Below, piece after piece: positions 53,721 to 63,600 of a stretch of 64,000 nucleotides of DNA. This stretch comes from PALSA-555 sp963821325 (GTDB lineage Bacteria > Actinomycetota > Acidimicrobiia > IMCC26256 > PALSA-555): NCBI GenBank assembly GCA_963821325.1, contig CAWGDC010000003.1, forward strand, positions 62,001 through 126,000, read 5' to 3'. The notes under the pieces were generated by a model, which did not search any database, was not told where the DNA came from, and saw only the letters and a list, made by a program, of their open reading frames with translations. Position 1 is the stretch's first letter; every line of letters starts with the position of its first letter. The position numbers and the translations under genes were made by a program.

Positions 53721-55360
53721 CCGCGAGGCTGCGGCACCGAGCGGCCACCGTCGCGCAGCGGCAGCCGGCACAGGACCCGTGCCCGCCCTGGCGGCTCGGG
53801 CTTTCCGGGACGGTCGGGTCCGCACAATCGCGTTCGGATACCTGTTCGCGGTGTACGCGTACATCCAGCCGGTTGGGTACCGCCACACATATCCCACCGT
53901 GTCCAGCCGGGTCGCGTTCGCCCACAGCTTCGCCAACAACGCCGGACTCCGCCTGTTCTACGGCGAGCCGCATGACCTGTTGACGGTCGGTGGCTACAGC
54001 GCGTGGCGCGTCGGCGGAACGCTGGCGATCGCCGCCGCCATCTTCGGGCTGCTCGCGGCGGTGCGAGCGCTGCGAACCGAGGAGGACGCGGGCCGGATGG
54101 AGCTCGTGCTGGCGGGCGTCGTGGGCCGACGCACCGCGTTCTGGTCGGCGATGGCGGCGATCGGTGCGGCGACCGGTGTCTTGTGGGTTGCTGCGCTCGC
54201 GGGGTTCGTCGTCGGCGGTCTCTCGGTCGGTGGGTCCGCGTACCTTGCCCTCGCGACCGTGTCGGTCGTGCCGGTGTGCGTCGGCGTCGGGGCGGTCGTG
54301 AGCCAGGTCGCGGCGACGCGCCGGATGGCCCTCGAGCTCGGGGGCTCGATCGTGGGCCTCTTGCTCCTGCTGCGCGTGATCGCCGACACCGCGAGCGGCG
54401 TCGGGTGGCTGCGGTGGGCGACGCCGCTGGGATGGGCCGAGGAGCTCCGCCCGTTTGCGGGCGCTCGGCCGGCGGTGCTGCTGCTCCCCGCGGTGGCGAC
54501 CGCGCTGCTGCTGGTCGCCGCAGCGCGCATCGCCACCCGCCGGGACCTCGGCACCGGGCTGCTCCACGAGCGTGACAGCGCCCAGGCGCGTCTCGGGTTG
54601 CTGTCCTCGCCCACCGCGTACGCGCTCCGGAGCGAACGCAGCAGCCTGATCGCCTGGGTCAGCACGGTTGGCGCCTTCGCGTTCGTGCTCGGTGTCGTCT
54701 CGCAGAGCGTCTCCACGGCGGGGATCTCCAAGAGTGTCCAGCGCGAGATCGCCAAGCTCGGCTCCGGGTCGATCGTGACGCCGACGGGCTACGTCGCCTT
54801 CGTGTTCCTCATCTTCGTGGTGGCGATCAGCGTCTTCGCCTGTGCCCAGGTCGGGGCCGCGCGGCGCGAGGAGGCGGATGGGCAGCTGGAGACGCTGCTG
54901 GCGCTGTGCGTCGGCCGTACCAGCTGGCTGGGCGGTCGCCTGCTGCTGGCGACGTGCGATGCCGCCGCGATCTCGTTGGTCTGCGGCCTGCTCACCTGGG
55001 TCGGCACTGCCTCGGTCGGTGTCCATATCTCCCTGCCGCGGTTGCTGGAGGCCGGCGCGAACTGCCTGCCCGTCGCGCTCCTGTTTCTCGGAATCGCGGC
55101 GTTGGCCTACGCCGTCGCGCCCCGAGCCGGCACGGGGATCGCGTACGGGCTCGTCACCGTCACGTTCCTGTGGCAGCTCGTGGGCTCACTCGTCGGGCGC
55201 GCCGCGATGGCTCGTCGACCTGACGCCCTTCGCTCATGTGGGGCTCGTGCCGGCCGCACCCTTCCGCCTGGGCTCGGCGGCCATCATGATCAGCGTCGGC
55301 ATGCTCGGCGCGCTCGCCGCCCTCGGCATGTTCCGCCACCGCGACCTCATCGGCACCTAA
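53710..55360 (+). CDS. ABC exporter permease, frameshifted near the C-terminus
   Basis: The protein of about 550 residues has two sets of about six helices, with RALRTEEDAGRMELVLAGVV and AARREEADGQLETLLALCVG repeating the same cytoplasmic loop in the two halves; this is the internally duplicated ABC-2 permease type. The first frame drifts near 55205 (LVGSLVG), and the next frame gives WLVDLTPFAHVGLVPAAPFR and a final helix to TAA 55358-55360. The substrate is unknown; related pairs export lipids or drugs. Confidence 0.85.
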
Positions 55361-55420
55361 CGACTGACGCGTGGAACGGACATGACGTTCTTCGGGAACC
55401 CGCTCGATAGCATGTGACCG

Positions 55421-57778
55421 GTGCTCGCCGACGCTGACCTCACCGCGTTGGACGCGTACTGGCGGGCGGCCAACTACCTCACCGTGGGGCAGATCTATCT
55501 GCTCGACAACCCGCTGCTTCGCGAGCCGCTGCGCGCCGAGCACATCAAGCCGCGCCTGCTCGGCCACTGGGGGACGTCGCCGGGTCTGAACCTGCTGTAC
55601 GTGCACCTGAACCGGGTGATCCGCGAACGCGACTGCGACGTCATCTATGTCGCTGGTCCCGGCCACGGCGGCCCAGCGGTGCTCGCCAACGTGTACTTGG
55701 AGGGCACCTACTCGGAGATCTATCCCGAGGTCGGGCTCGACAAGGACGGCATCCGCCGACTGTTCCGGCAGTTCTCCACACCGTCGGGTGTGCCGAGCCA
55801 CGTGAGCGTCCCGACACCCGGCTCGATCCATGAGGGAGGCGAGCTCGGGTACGCGCTCGTGCACAGCTTCGGTGCGGCGTTCGACAACCCTGACCTGGTT
55901 GTCGCGTGCGTCATTGGTGACGGTGAGGCCGAGACGGGACCGCTCTCGGGCTCCTGGCAGGGCATCAGCTTCTTGAACCCCGCCCGAGACGGCGCGGTCC
56001 TGCCGATCCTGCACCTGAACGGCTACAAGATCTCCGGCCCGACGGTGCTGGGGCGAGCCGACGACGACGCGGTCGGTTCGATCCTCCGCGGGTACGGCTA
56101 CGACCCGCGCTTCGTCGAGGGCGACGAGCCTGCCGCAGTCCACGAGGCGATGGCCGACACGATGGACCGCTGCTTCGACGCCATCGCCGACATCCAAGCG
56201 ACGGCCCACGCGCGTGGCGTCGAGGCTCGGCCTCGGTGGCCCGCGATTGTGCTCCGGACCCCGAAGGGCTGGACCGGGCCCAAGACCGTCGATGGCGAGC
56301 CGGTCGAAGGCACCTTCCGCGCCCATCAGGTCCCGATCCCGCGACCTCGCGAGAACCCCGAGCATCTCGCCCAGCTCGAGGCCTGGATGCGCTCGTACCG
56401 ACCAGATGACCTCTTCGAGGCAGATGGATGCCTGCGGGCGGATCTGGCGGCGCTCGCGCCGACGGGTGCGCGTCGGATGGGCGCGAACCCGCACGCCAAT
56501 GGCGGACGGCTCCTCGAGCCGCTGGTACTTCCCGACTTCACCAGCTACGCCGTTCCGGTCGCCCGCCACGGCGCTGAGCTGCACGAGTCGACCGCCCGAC
56601 TCGGCGAACTGCTGCGCGACGTCTACGTGCGCAACGCGGCGGCGGCGAACTTCCGGGTCTTCTGTCCGGACGAGACGAACTCGAATCGTCTGGGTGCGAT
56701 CTTCGAGGTCGAGAACCGCTGCCTCGTCGAGCCGACGATCCCGATCGACGACCACGTCGCCGCCGACGGGCGAGTCATGGAGATCCTCAGCGAGCACAAC
56801 TGCCAGGGCTGGCTCGAGGGCTACCTCCTCACCGGACGTCACGGCCTGTTCGCCACCTACGAGGCCTTCGCGATGGTGTCGGCGTCGATGCTCGTCCAGC
56901 ACGCCAAGTGGCTCGAAGGGGCGGCCGATCTCTCGTGGCGCGAACCGGTCTCGTCGCTCAACGTGCTGCTGACGTCGACGTGCTGGCGGAACGACCACAA
57001 CGGCTTCAGCCATCAGGGACCGGGCCTCATCGACACGGTCCTCACCAAGCGCGGCAACGTCGCCCGCATCTACCTGCCACCCGACGCCAACTGCCTCCTC
57101 TCGGTCGCGGACCACTGCCTGCGCGGCCGTGACTGCGTGAACCTGATCGTCATCGACAAGCAACCTCAACCGCAGTGGCTGGACATGGACACCGCGCGGC
57201 AGCACTGCCTCCGCGGCGCGTCGGTCTGGACGTGGGCCGGCTCACCCTCGGCCTCGGGCGACGCCGACGTGGTTCTCGCCGCGGCGGGCGACATCCCGAC
57301 CCTCGAGGTCCTCGCCGCCGCCGACCTGCTCCGCGAGCACGTCCCCGATCTGGTGTTCCGGGTCGTCAACGTCGTGGACCTCATGGCGCTGTTCTCCCCG
57401 ACCGCCCATCCCCACGGGATGGACGACGGCCGCTTCATCGACCTGTTCACCCTCGATCGCGAGGTCGTCTTCGCGTTCCACGGCTACCCCAGCGCCGTGC
57501 ACCACGTGCTCCACGGCCGGCCCAACGCGGCCCGGTTCCACGTTCGCGGGTACCAGGAGGAGGGCACCACGACAACCCCGTTCGACATGGTCGTCCGCAA
57601 CGGGATCAGCCGCTATGACCTCTGCCTGGAGGTCCTCCGACGGGCCCGTCGGAGCCCAGGCGGCGCGGAGAGCCTCTTCTCCTACTGCGACGCGCAGCTC
57701 AAACGGCACCGTGGCTACATCGTGGAGCACTTCGAGGACCTCCCCGAGGTCCGCGATTGGCGGTGGTCCGGTCCGTGA
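55421..57778 (+). CDS. xfp: phosphoketolase
   Basis: The 785-residue thiamine-diphosphate enzyme has GPGHGGPAVLANVYLEG, HVSVPTPGSIHEGGELGYAL, the cofactor loop CVIGDGEAETGPLSGSW, DETNSNRLGAIFEVENR and a C-terminal part ending HTRGY-like HRGYIVEHFEDLPEVRDW. It splits xylulose-5-phosphate or fructose-6-phosphate to acetyl-phosphate and a smaller sugar phosphate, without redox cost. Its TGA overlaps the acetate kinase GTG (GTGA). GTG 55421 was chosen since no upstream start fits. Confidence 0.95.
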   Translation: MLADADLTALDAYWRAANYLTVGQIYLLDNPLLREPLRAEHIKPRLLGHWGTSPGLNLLYVHLNRVIRERDCDVIYVAGPGHGGPAVLANVYLEGTYSEIYPEVGLDKDGIRRLFRQFSTPSGVPSHVSVPTPGSIHEGGELGYALVHSFGAAFDNPDLVVACVIGDGEAETGPLSGSWQGISFLNPARDGAVLPILHLNGYKISGPTVLGRADDDAVGSILRGYGYDPRFVEGDEPAAVHEAMADTMDRCFDAIADIQATAHARGVEARPRWPAIVLRTPKGWTGPKTVDGEPVEGTFRAHQVPIPRPRENPEHLAQLEAWMRSYRPDDLFEADGCLRADLAALAPTGARRMGANPHANGGRLLEPLVLPDFTSYAVPVARHGAELHESTARLGELLRDVYVRNAAAANFRVFCPDETNSNRLGAIFEVENRCLVEPTIPIDDHVAADGRVMEILSEHNCQGWLEGYLLTGRHGLFATYEAFAMVSASMLVQHAKWLEGAADLSWREPVSSLNVLLTSTCWRNDHNGFSHQGPGLIDTVLTKRGNVARIYLPPDANCLLSVADHCLRGRDCVNLIVIDKQPQPQWLDMDTARQHCLRGASVWTWAGSPSASGDADVVLAAAGDIPTLEVLAAADLLREHVPDLVFRVVNVVDLMALFSPTAHPHGMDDGRFIDLFTLDREVVFAFHGYPSAVHHVLHGRPNAARFHVRGYQEEGTTTTPFDMVVRNGISRYDLCLEVLRRARRSPGGAESLFSYCDAQLKRHRGYIVEHFEDLPEVRDWRWSGP

Positions 57779-58872
57779 CCCGCGGCCGCGACGACGTCGT
57801 CCTCTGCGTCAACTGCGGGTCGTCATCGATCAAGTGCGCGACGTATCGGGTCGGTGACAGCCGGGAGGAACGCCTCGCCATGGCAAGCGCTCATGGGTCG
57901 GGACCCGACGCGCTCGACGAGGCACTCGGCGCGATCGGCCTCGACGACGAGCTGACCGCCGCGGGACACCGCCTCGTGCACGGCGGACCCGACCACGACC
58001 AGCCCGCACGCCTCGACCCCGCCCTGCTCGGCGACCTCCGGGCCGCGGTGCCGTTCGCGCCGATCCACCTGCCCCCGGCACTCGATGCCGTCGACGCCGT
58101 CGCCCGACGCTTCCCTCGGCTTCCGCAGGTCGCCTGCTTCGACACGACCTTCCATCGCACCATGCCCGAGAGCGCCTGGCATCTCCCGCTCCCCGCCGCG
58201 CTCAGCGACCGAGGGATCCGCCGCTACGGATTCCATGGGCTCTCCTACGAATACGTCGTCCGCACGCTCGGCGGCGACACGCTCGGACGCGCCGTCCTCG
58301 CGCACCTGGGGAACGGTGCCAGCCTCGCCGCGGTGCGCGACGGACGCTCCGTGCACACCACCATGGGCTTCACCCCGACCGGTGGGATCGTCATGAGCGG
58401 CCGCAGCGGTGACCTTGACCCCGGCGTGCTCATCTACCTCACCCGCGAGCTCGGCTATGACGCTGCCCGCATCGAACACCTCGTCGACACGGAGTGCGGA
58501 CTGCTCGGGCTGTCCGGCCTGAGCCCCGACATGCAGATCCTGCTCCAGCACCGCGGCCACGGCGACGACCGAGCCGCGTTGGCGATCGACGTCTTCTGCA
58601 CCCGGATCCGGATGCAGATCGGGGCCTACGCGGCACTCCTCGGCGGGCTGGACACCCTCGTGTTCACCGGCGGCATCGGCAGCCACGCCGCGGCGGTGCG
58701 CGCCGAGTCCTGCCACCGTCTCGAGCATCTCGGCATCAGGCTTCACGAGGCCCGCAACACCGACGACGCCCCCATCATCAGCCGGGACGACAGCCCGGTC
58801 ACAGTCCGCACGATTGAGACCGACGAGGACGTCATGATCGCCCACCACACTCACGACGTGCTCGCCGCGTGA
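57775..58872 (+). CDS. ackA: acetate kinase
   Basis: The 365-residue kinase of the ASKHA fold has CVNCGSSSIKCATYR, AGHRLVHGGPDH, FDTTFHRTMPESA, YGFHGLSYEYVVRTL, HLGNGASLAAVRDGRS and TGGIGSHAAAVRAES. It makes ATP and acetate from the acetyl-phosphate produced by the coupled phosphoketolase, and both genes are expressed together through a GTGA overlap. It is shorter than Escherichia coli AckA (about 400) but all motifs remain. Confidence 0.94.
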   Translation: MTRGRDDVVLCVNCGSSSIKCATYRVGDSREERLAMASAHGSGPDALDEALGAIGLDDELTAAGHRLVHGGPDHDQPARLDPALLGDLRAAVPFAPIHLPPALDAVDAVARRFPRLPQVACFDTTFHRTMPESAWHLPLPAALSDRGIRRYGFHGLSYEYVVRTLGGDTLGRAVLAHLGNGASLAAVRDGRSVHTTMGFTPTGGIVMSGRSGDLDPGVLIYLTRELGYDAARIEHLVDTECGLLGLSGLSPDMQILLQHRGHGDDRAALAIDVFCTRIRMQIGAYAALLGGLDTLVFTGGIGSHAAAVRAESCHRLEHLGIRLHEARNTDDAPIISRDDSPVTVRTIETDEDVMIAHHTHDVLAA

Positions 58873-58941
58873 GGCTCCGATGACACACGCGGTGACGCAG
58901 CTGACTCCCCCACGGCGACCGCGGCAGGCCGGCGAGTACCC

Positions 58942-59637
58942 GTGAGCTACGAACACCGACACCGGAACATCCATGGCGGCATGGCTCGGGCGGCGATCTT
59001 CGGGGCTTCTGATGGGCTGACGACGAACATCTCGTTGGTGCTCGGCGTTGCCGCGGCGAACACCGCGCCGGGATTCGTCCGGCTCGCCGGCCTCGCGGGT
59101 CTGCTCGCCGGCTCGTTCTCGATGGCCGCCGGCGAGTATGTGTCGATGCGGGCGCAGGCCGAGTTGTTCGGTCGCGAGCTCAAGGTCGAGGAGGCGGCAA
59201 TCGAGGCAAGCCCCGACAGCGAACGGCGGGAGCTGGCCCGCATCTACCGTTCCCGCGGTCTGCGCCCCGCGCTGGCGGACGAGGTTGCGGCGCAGCTGAT
59301 GCGTGATCCGGAGCAGGCATTGGAGAGCCACGCCCGCGACGAGCTGGGGATCCGTCCCGATCAACTCGGCTCGCCGTTCGGCGCGGCGGCTTCGTCGTTC
59401 GGTTCGTTCGCTGTGGGCGCCGCGCTCCCGCTCCTGCCGTGGTACTTCACGAGTGGAACGGCAGCGGTGCTGTCGTCGGTGTGCGTCGGGGCGCTGGCGG
59501 CCGTCTCGGTCGGTGCCGGCCTCGGCGTCGCGACCGGCCGCTCACCGGTCCGGTCCGCGTTGCGCCAACTCGTGGTGACGGGACTCGCCGCAGGCGTCGT
59601 GTTCCTCGTCGGCCGGATCGTGGGAGTCGCGGCCTAG
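58942..59637 (+). CDS. VIT1/CCC1-like iron/manganese transporter
   Basis: The 231-residue protein matches the VIT1/CCC1 family: ARAAIFGASDGLTTNISLVL, then FSMAAGEYVSMRAQAELFGR, a soluble acidic helix bundle (EEAAIEASPDSERREL), and two C-terminal membrane helices. These move Fe2+ or Mn2+ out of the cytosol. It follows acetate kinase by 69 bases in the same direction and converges with the acetyl-CoA synthetase gene. GTG 58942 fits the first conserved residues. Confidence 0.9.
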   Translation: MSYEHRHRNIHGGMARAAIFGASDGLTTNISLVLGVAAANTAPGFVRLAGLAGLLAGSFSMAAGEYVSMRAQAELFGRELKVEEAAIEASPDSERRELARIYRSRGLRPALADEVAAQLMRDPEQALESHARDELGIRPDQLGSPFGAAASSFGSFAVGAALPLLPWYFTSGTAAVLSSVCVGALAAVSVGAGLGVATGRSPVRSALRQLVVTGLAAGVVFLVGRIVGVAA

Positions 59638-59725
59638 CAGCGACACGGCTCGCCGCCCGCGGAGCGAGCCGCCGCGAGGCGAGACCGGGTTTTCCGACGA
59701 CTCAGGGTTCGGCGCGCGGTCCCAT

Positions 59726-62449
59726 TCACCCGGCGGTCGGGCGGGCGAGCTCACGGAGGCGGCGCACGCCCGCGGGCGGCGCCGGCTCCGGTGGCGTGAG
59801 GTGGACCTTCACGTCGACGGCGGTCGCGTCGTCGGGTGAGACGATCACCGGGTTGCAGTCGAGCTCGGCGATTTCCGGGATGGCCTCGGCGAGCTGGCCG
59901 ACGCGGACGACCAGGTCCTCGAGGTCGTCGACGGCCATCGGTGGGGTGTTTCGGTACCCAAACAGCAGCGGGGAGCCCCGCAGGGTGCGGACGAGGTCGC
60001 GGGCGTCGAGGTCGGTGATGGGCAGGATGCGCAGCGCCGTGTCGTGCATGAGCTCGGCCTGGGCGCCACCCATGCCCACGAGGACGAGGGAGCCGAACGA
60101 TGGGTCCCGGGTGATGCCGACGATCATCTCGACGCCGGGTCCGAGCATCGGCTGCACCACCGCACCGCCCATCTGCGCGCCGAGGCACGCCGCCATGGCC
60201 GCGTACGCGGTCCGTACCTCGCTCGGGGTCCGCAGCCCGAGGTGGACGGCGCCGACGTCGGACTTGTGGACGATCGCGCCGGAGGCGGCCTTGAGGACCA
60301 CGGGCCCCGGCAACCCACTCGCAGCGCTGACCGCCGTGTCTTCGTCGTGCGCCACGACCGTGGTCACGACGCGCACACCGACGGTGGTCAGGAGCTCCCG
60401 GGCCATGGATGGGTCGAGCCACACGCCGTCGGGGTGGTGGCCGAGCTGTTCGGCGACGAGACGCCGGGCGGCGTCCAGGTCGATGCCGTCCAGCGAAGGC
60501 AGTCGTCCCTCCGGACGGCGCCGCCAGTCGGCGAGGTCGGCCGCACGGCCCAGGGCCGCGGCCGCCGCCTCCGGGAACGGGAAACTGGGGATCCGCCCGG
60601 TGTGGGCGTCCGAGGGGAGCAGGTTCAAGGCGCCGTTGCCACCCAGGAAGCAGGCGACGACGGGTTTGGCCGTCCGGGTCGCGCCGCGCACGACGGCCTC
60701 CCCGACCTCGTCGGCCCGCGTCACCAGCGGCGCAACGAACAGGACCAGGCACGCGTCGATGCCGTCATCGGCCAGCAGGGTCTGCAAGGCCTGTTCGTAC
60801 TGCTCGGCGGTGGCCGACGCCACGAGGTCGACAGGGTTCGACACACCGGCGTCGGGCGACGCGAAGCGGCGCAGCGCCCGTTGGGTCGCGTCGCTGAGCT
60901 CGGGGACCTCGAGGCCGGCAGCACTGCACGCGTCGGCGGCCAGGATCCCCGGTCCCCCACCGTTCGTGACGATGGCGACCCGCCGTCCGCCTGGAAGCGG
61001 CTGGTGCAGCACCACCGTGGCGACGTCGAAGAGCTGCTCGAGCGTGTCGACGCGGATCACACCGGCTTGTCGGAACAACGCGTCGACCGCGACATCTGGG
61101 ACGGCGAGTGCGGCGGTGTGCGACGACGTCCCGCGCGCACCCGCGACGGTACGCCCACCCTTGACCGCGACGATTGCCTTGCGGCGGGCGACGCGGCGCG
61201 CCAGTTGCGCGAACTTGCGCGGGTTCCCGAAGGACTCGAGGTACAGCAGGATGACGTCGGTGTCGGGGTCCTCATCCCAGTACTGGATGAGGTCGTTGCC
61301 GCTCACGTCCGCCTTGTTCCCCATCGACACGAAGGTCGAGATGCCGAGTCCGACCTGCTCGGCTCGGGCCAACAGCTCGATCCCGAGCCCGCCCGACTGG
61401 GACGCGAACGCGACACGCCCCGTGGGCGGGGTGACGGGTGCAAAGGTCGCGTTGAGTCGGACAGCAGGGTTGGTGTTCACGACGCCCATGCAGTTCGGTC
61501 CGATGACGCGCATCCCGTTGCGGCGCGCGAGGTCGACGATCGCTCGCTCCGAGCGCGCCGCGTCGACTCCGAGCTCGGCGAATCCGGCCGAGATGACCAC
61601 GAGTCCTCGCACCTGCTTCGCGACGCAGTCGTGGACGACGTCGAGGACCTCCTCGGCGGGAACGACGATGATCGCGAGGTCCACGTGATCGGGTACGTCT
61701 CGCAGGTGCGGGTAGGCGCGCACGCCGGCGACAGCGCCCGCCGTCGGGTTGATCGGGTAGACGGGCCCGGCAAACTCGCCGGCGAGCAGGTTCTTGAACA
61801 CCGCATGCCCGATGGTCCCCGGTCGGCGGCTGGCGCCGACGACTGCCACCGAAGCCGGCGCGAGGAGGCGTTCCACCGAGTGAGCCTCGGCCACATGCTC
61901 GCGGGCGAGCTGCGCGGCGATCGAACCCGTCGTCGGCTCGATCAGGAAGGACAGCTCGACGGTGCCACTCTCCCGATGTCGCTGCACGTCGAAGCCGGCG
62001 TCGCCGAACACGCGGAGCATCCGCGTGTTGTTGGCCAGCGTCGAGGCGACGAAGCGGGTGATGCCCAGCTCTCGGGCGACCGCGACCAGATTCTCCAACA
62101 GGAGCGTGCCGAGACCGCGGCCTTGCTGGTCGTCCTGCACGGTGAACGCGACCTCGGCGTCGGTCCCGTTCGCCAGGCGGTCGAAGCGTGCGATCGCCAC
62201 GAGGTCGTCGCCCAGCTCTGCGCCGAGCGCGAACCGACGCTCGTAGTCGAGTGACGTCAGGGCTTCGAGCTGGCGGGCGGTCGGCGGCGGGACCGGCGAG
62301 AAGAACCGCAGGTACAGCGATTCCTCGGACAGGCGCGAGTACAGCCCCAACAGCGCATCGGCATCGGCCGGTCGGATCGGGCGAAGGTGAACCGTCCCGC
62401 CATCGCTCAGGACGACATCGCACTCCCATCGCGACAAGTCGCCGACCAC
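59726..62449 (-). CDS. ADP-forming acetyl-CoA synthetase fused to a GNAT domain
   Basis: The protein of about 907 residues begins with a GNAT domain (HLRPIRPADADALLGLYSRL, QGRGLGTLLLENLVA). A CoA-binding Rossmann domain follows (VAVVGASRRPGTIGHAVFKN), then a ligase domain (RVAFASQSGGLGIELLARAE; active His in GARGTSSHTAALAV) and a C-terminal ATP-grasp domain (GPVVLKAASGAIVHKSDVGA). This is the acyl-CoA synthetase/protein acetyltransferase (Pat/acd-like) architecture. It may interconvert acetyl-CoA and acetate with ADP, or acetylate enzymes such as the nearby synthetase. GTG 62449 is likely; GTG 62476 also fits. Confidence 0.88.
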   Translation of the reverse strand: MVGDLSRWECDVVLSDGGTVHLRPIRPADADALLGLYSRLSEESLYLRFFSPVPPPTARQLEALTSLDYERRFALGAELGDDLVAIARFDRLANGTDAEVAFTVQDDQQGRGLGTLLLENLVAVARELGITRFVASTLANNTRMLRVFGDAGFDVQRHRESGTVELSFLIEPTTGSIAAQLAREHVAEAHSVERLLAPASVAVVGASRRPGTIGHAVFKNLLAGEFAGPVYPINPTAGAVAGVRAYPHLRDVPDHVDLAIIVVPAEEVLDVVHDCVAKQVRGLVVISAGFAELGVDAARSERAIVDLARRNGMRVIGPNCMGVVNTNPAVRLNATFAPVTPPTGRVAFASQSGGLGIELLARAEQVGLGISTFVSMGNKADVSGNDLIQYWDEDPDTDVILLYLESFGNPRKFAQLARRVARRKAIVAVKGGRTVAGARGTSSHTAALAVPDVAVDALFRQAGVIRVDTLEQLFDVATVVLHQPLPGGRRVAIVTNGGGPGILAADACSAAGLEVPELSDATQRALRRFASPDAGVSNPVDLVASATAEQYEQALQTLLADDGIDACLVLFVAPLVTRADEVGEAVVRGATRTAKPVVACFLGGNGALNLLPSDAHTGRIPSFPFPEAAAAALGRAADLADWRRRPEGRLPSLDGIDLDAARRLVAEQLGHHPDGVWLDPSMARELLTTVGVRVVTTVVAHDEDTAVSAASGLPGPVVLKAASGAIVHKSDVGAVHLGLRTPSEVRTAYAAMAACLGAQMGGAVVQPMLGPGVEMIVGITRDPSFGSLVLVGMGGAQAELMHDTALRILPITDLDARDLVRTLRGSPLLFGYRNTPPMAVDDLEDLVVRVGQLAEAIPEIAELDCNPVIVSPDDATAVDVKVHLTPPEPAPPAGVRRLRELARPTAG

Positions 62450-62782
62450 GGAGGCAGCGTACGGGCTCGGCACGACCCGTCCCGGAGGCGAGCCGCGATC
62501 CCGCGACCGCACCCAGCCCAGCGACCGCGGGCACCGCTGCCGGACCGGCCCGTCGCGATCTGCTCGGGCACGCCGATGCCGCCCGCGTCAAACACTGCGT
62601 CCGGCCCGAGACGAGCGCCTCATCACCCGCAGCGTTGGACGAGGCACACCCGGGTCGCCGCCCGGCATCCGTGCGTCCACGCCCCTCGGCGGCCGACGAC
62701 GACGGGACCATCGCGTGTGACGTTCGCCCCTGGCGTCGACGAAGCAAGGATGCTTGCCTGAGAGGACACAGGAGGTGATCCG
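62450..62782. other. 333-base divergent intergenic region
   Basis: This region separates the reverse-strand synthetase from the forward DUF1918/stress protein pair, so it should hold two promoters. No clear DosR-like box was found; GGGACCATCGCG near 62702 has only one half. A textbook ribosome site AGGAGGTGATCC (62769-62780) precedes the DUF1918 start. Confidence 0.4.
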
Positions 62783-62992
62783 ATGCGTGCATCCGTGGGC
62801 GATCGGCTCGTGATCAAGGGCCACCACGTCGGGGAGCCAGACCGGGATGCCGAGATCCTCGAGCTGCATGGTCTGGCCGGCGAGCCACCGTGGCCCGTGC
62901 GCTGGAGCGACGACGGCGATGGCGGGCTGTTCTTTCCCGGTCCCGACGCGGTGGTGGAGCCGTTCCGGCACGACGCATCGGTGAGCCGCTGA
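62783..62992 (+). CDS. DUF1918 protein
   Basis: The 69-residue protein matches DUF1918: ASVGDRLVIKGHHVGEPDRD, AEILELHGLAGEPPWPVRW and FPGPDAVVEPF. It is an SH3-like small beta protein of actinobacteria, often beside stress genes, role unknown. It has a perfect anti-16S ribosome site upstream. Its stop overlaps the next ATG (TGATG), so the stress protein follows in coupled fashion. Confidence 0.9.
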   Translation: MRASVGDRLVIKGHHVGEPDRDAEILELHGLAGEPPWPVRWSDDGDGGLFFPGPDAVVEPFRHDASVSR

Positions 62993-63438
62993 TGCCGCCG
63001 GTCAAGCCATCCCAAGGATGGATCGTCGTCGGGATCGACGGCTCCGAACCATCCGAGGCTGCCCTGCGATGGGCCGCGACCGAGGCCCGTCGGCGGGGCG
63101 TGGGCTTGCAGGTCGTCCTGTGCTGGTCATATCCAACGCTGCCGTGGGGCCCGTACCAGCCGCCGCTGTCGGGCCAGGAATTCGAGGCCGAGGCACGAAC
63201 GGTCGCTGAGGCTGAGGTGGACAACGTGCTCGGGACGGATCGGGACTCCCTCGACGTCGAGGTCTCCGTGGTCGAGGGCCCCGCCTCGCTGCGGCTGCTC
63301 GAGTGGGACAGGGCGGCCGACATGATCGTTGTCGGGTCGCGGGGCCGCGGCGGCTTCGCGGGGCTGCTCCTCGGCTCGGCCAGCCAGCATCTCGCCGAGC
63401 ACGCCCATTGCCCGGTGGTGATCATCCGGCCTGGATGA
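62992..63438 (+). CDS. universal stress protein, single domain
   Basis: The 148-residue UspA protein begins IVVGIDGSEPSEAALRWAAT and has a complete ATP site VGSRGRGGFAGLLLGSASQH (G-x2-G-x9-GS), ending CPVVIIRPG. It is coupled to the DUF1918 gene and is the only single-domain stress protein here with an intact ATP loop. A role in ATP-dependent growth control is inferred from family. Confidence 0.93.
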   Translation: MPPVKPSQGWIVVGIDGSEPSEAALRWAATEARRRGVGLQVVLCWSYPTLPWGPYQPPLSGQEFEAEARTVAEAEVDNVLGTDRDSLDVEVSVVEGPASLRLLEWDRAADMIVVGSRGRGGFAGLLLGSASQHLAEHAHCPVVIIRPG

Positions 63439-63600
63439 GTCGCGCGACCGACCGCCCGTCGCGACCCGCTGCGGGCGACGCCCGTAGGCCGTCGAGCACG
63501 AGGAGCGCCCGTGAACGGCGGTCGCCGTGAAGGGGTCCCAGCACCAAGCGCTGCCGCCACCAGGACGCTGGACCCGCTGTCGCTCCCTTCCCGGCCTTGT

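Noticed and set aside
59439..61688. Very long antisense reading frames opposite the ADP-forming synthetase and similar ones elsewhere
   Set aside because: High GC with strong third-base bias leaves antisense frames open. Their products are Arg/Ser/Pro-rich and match no fold.
63562..63575. AGGACGCTGGACCC as another DosR-like box
   Set aside because: It lies between two convergent gene ends and is not upstream of any start, so the match is probably chance.
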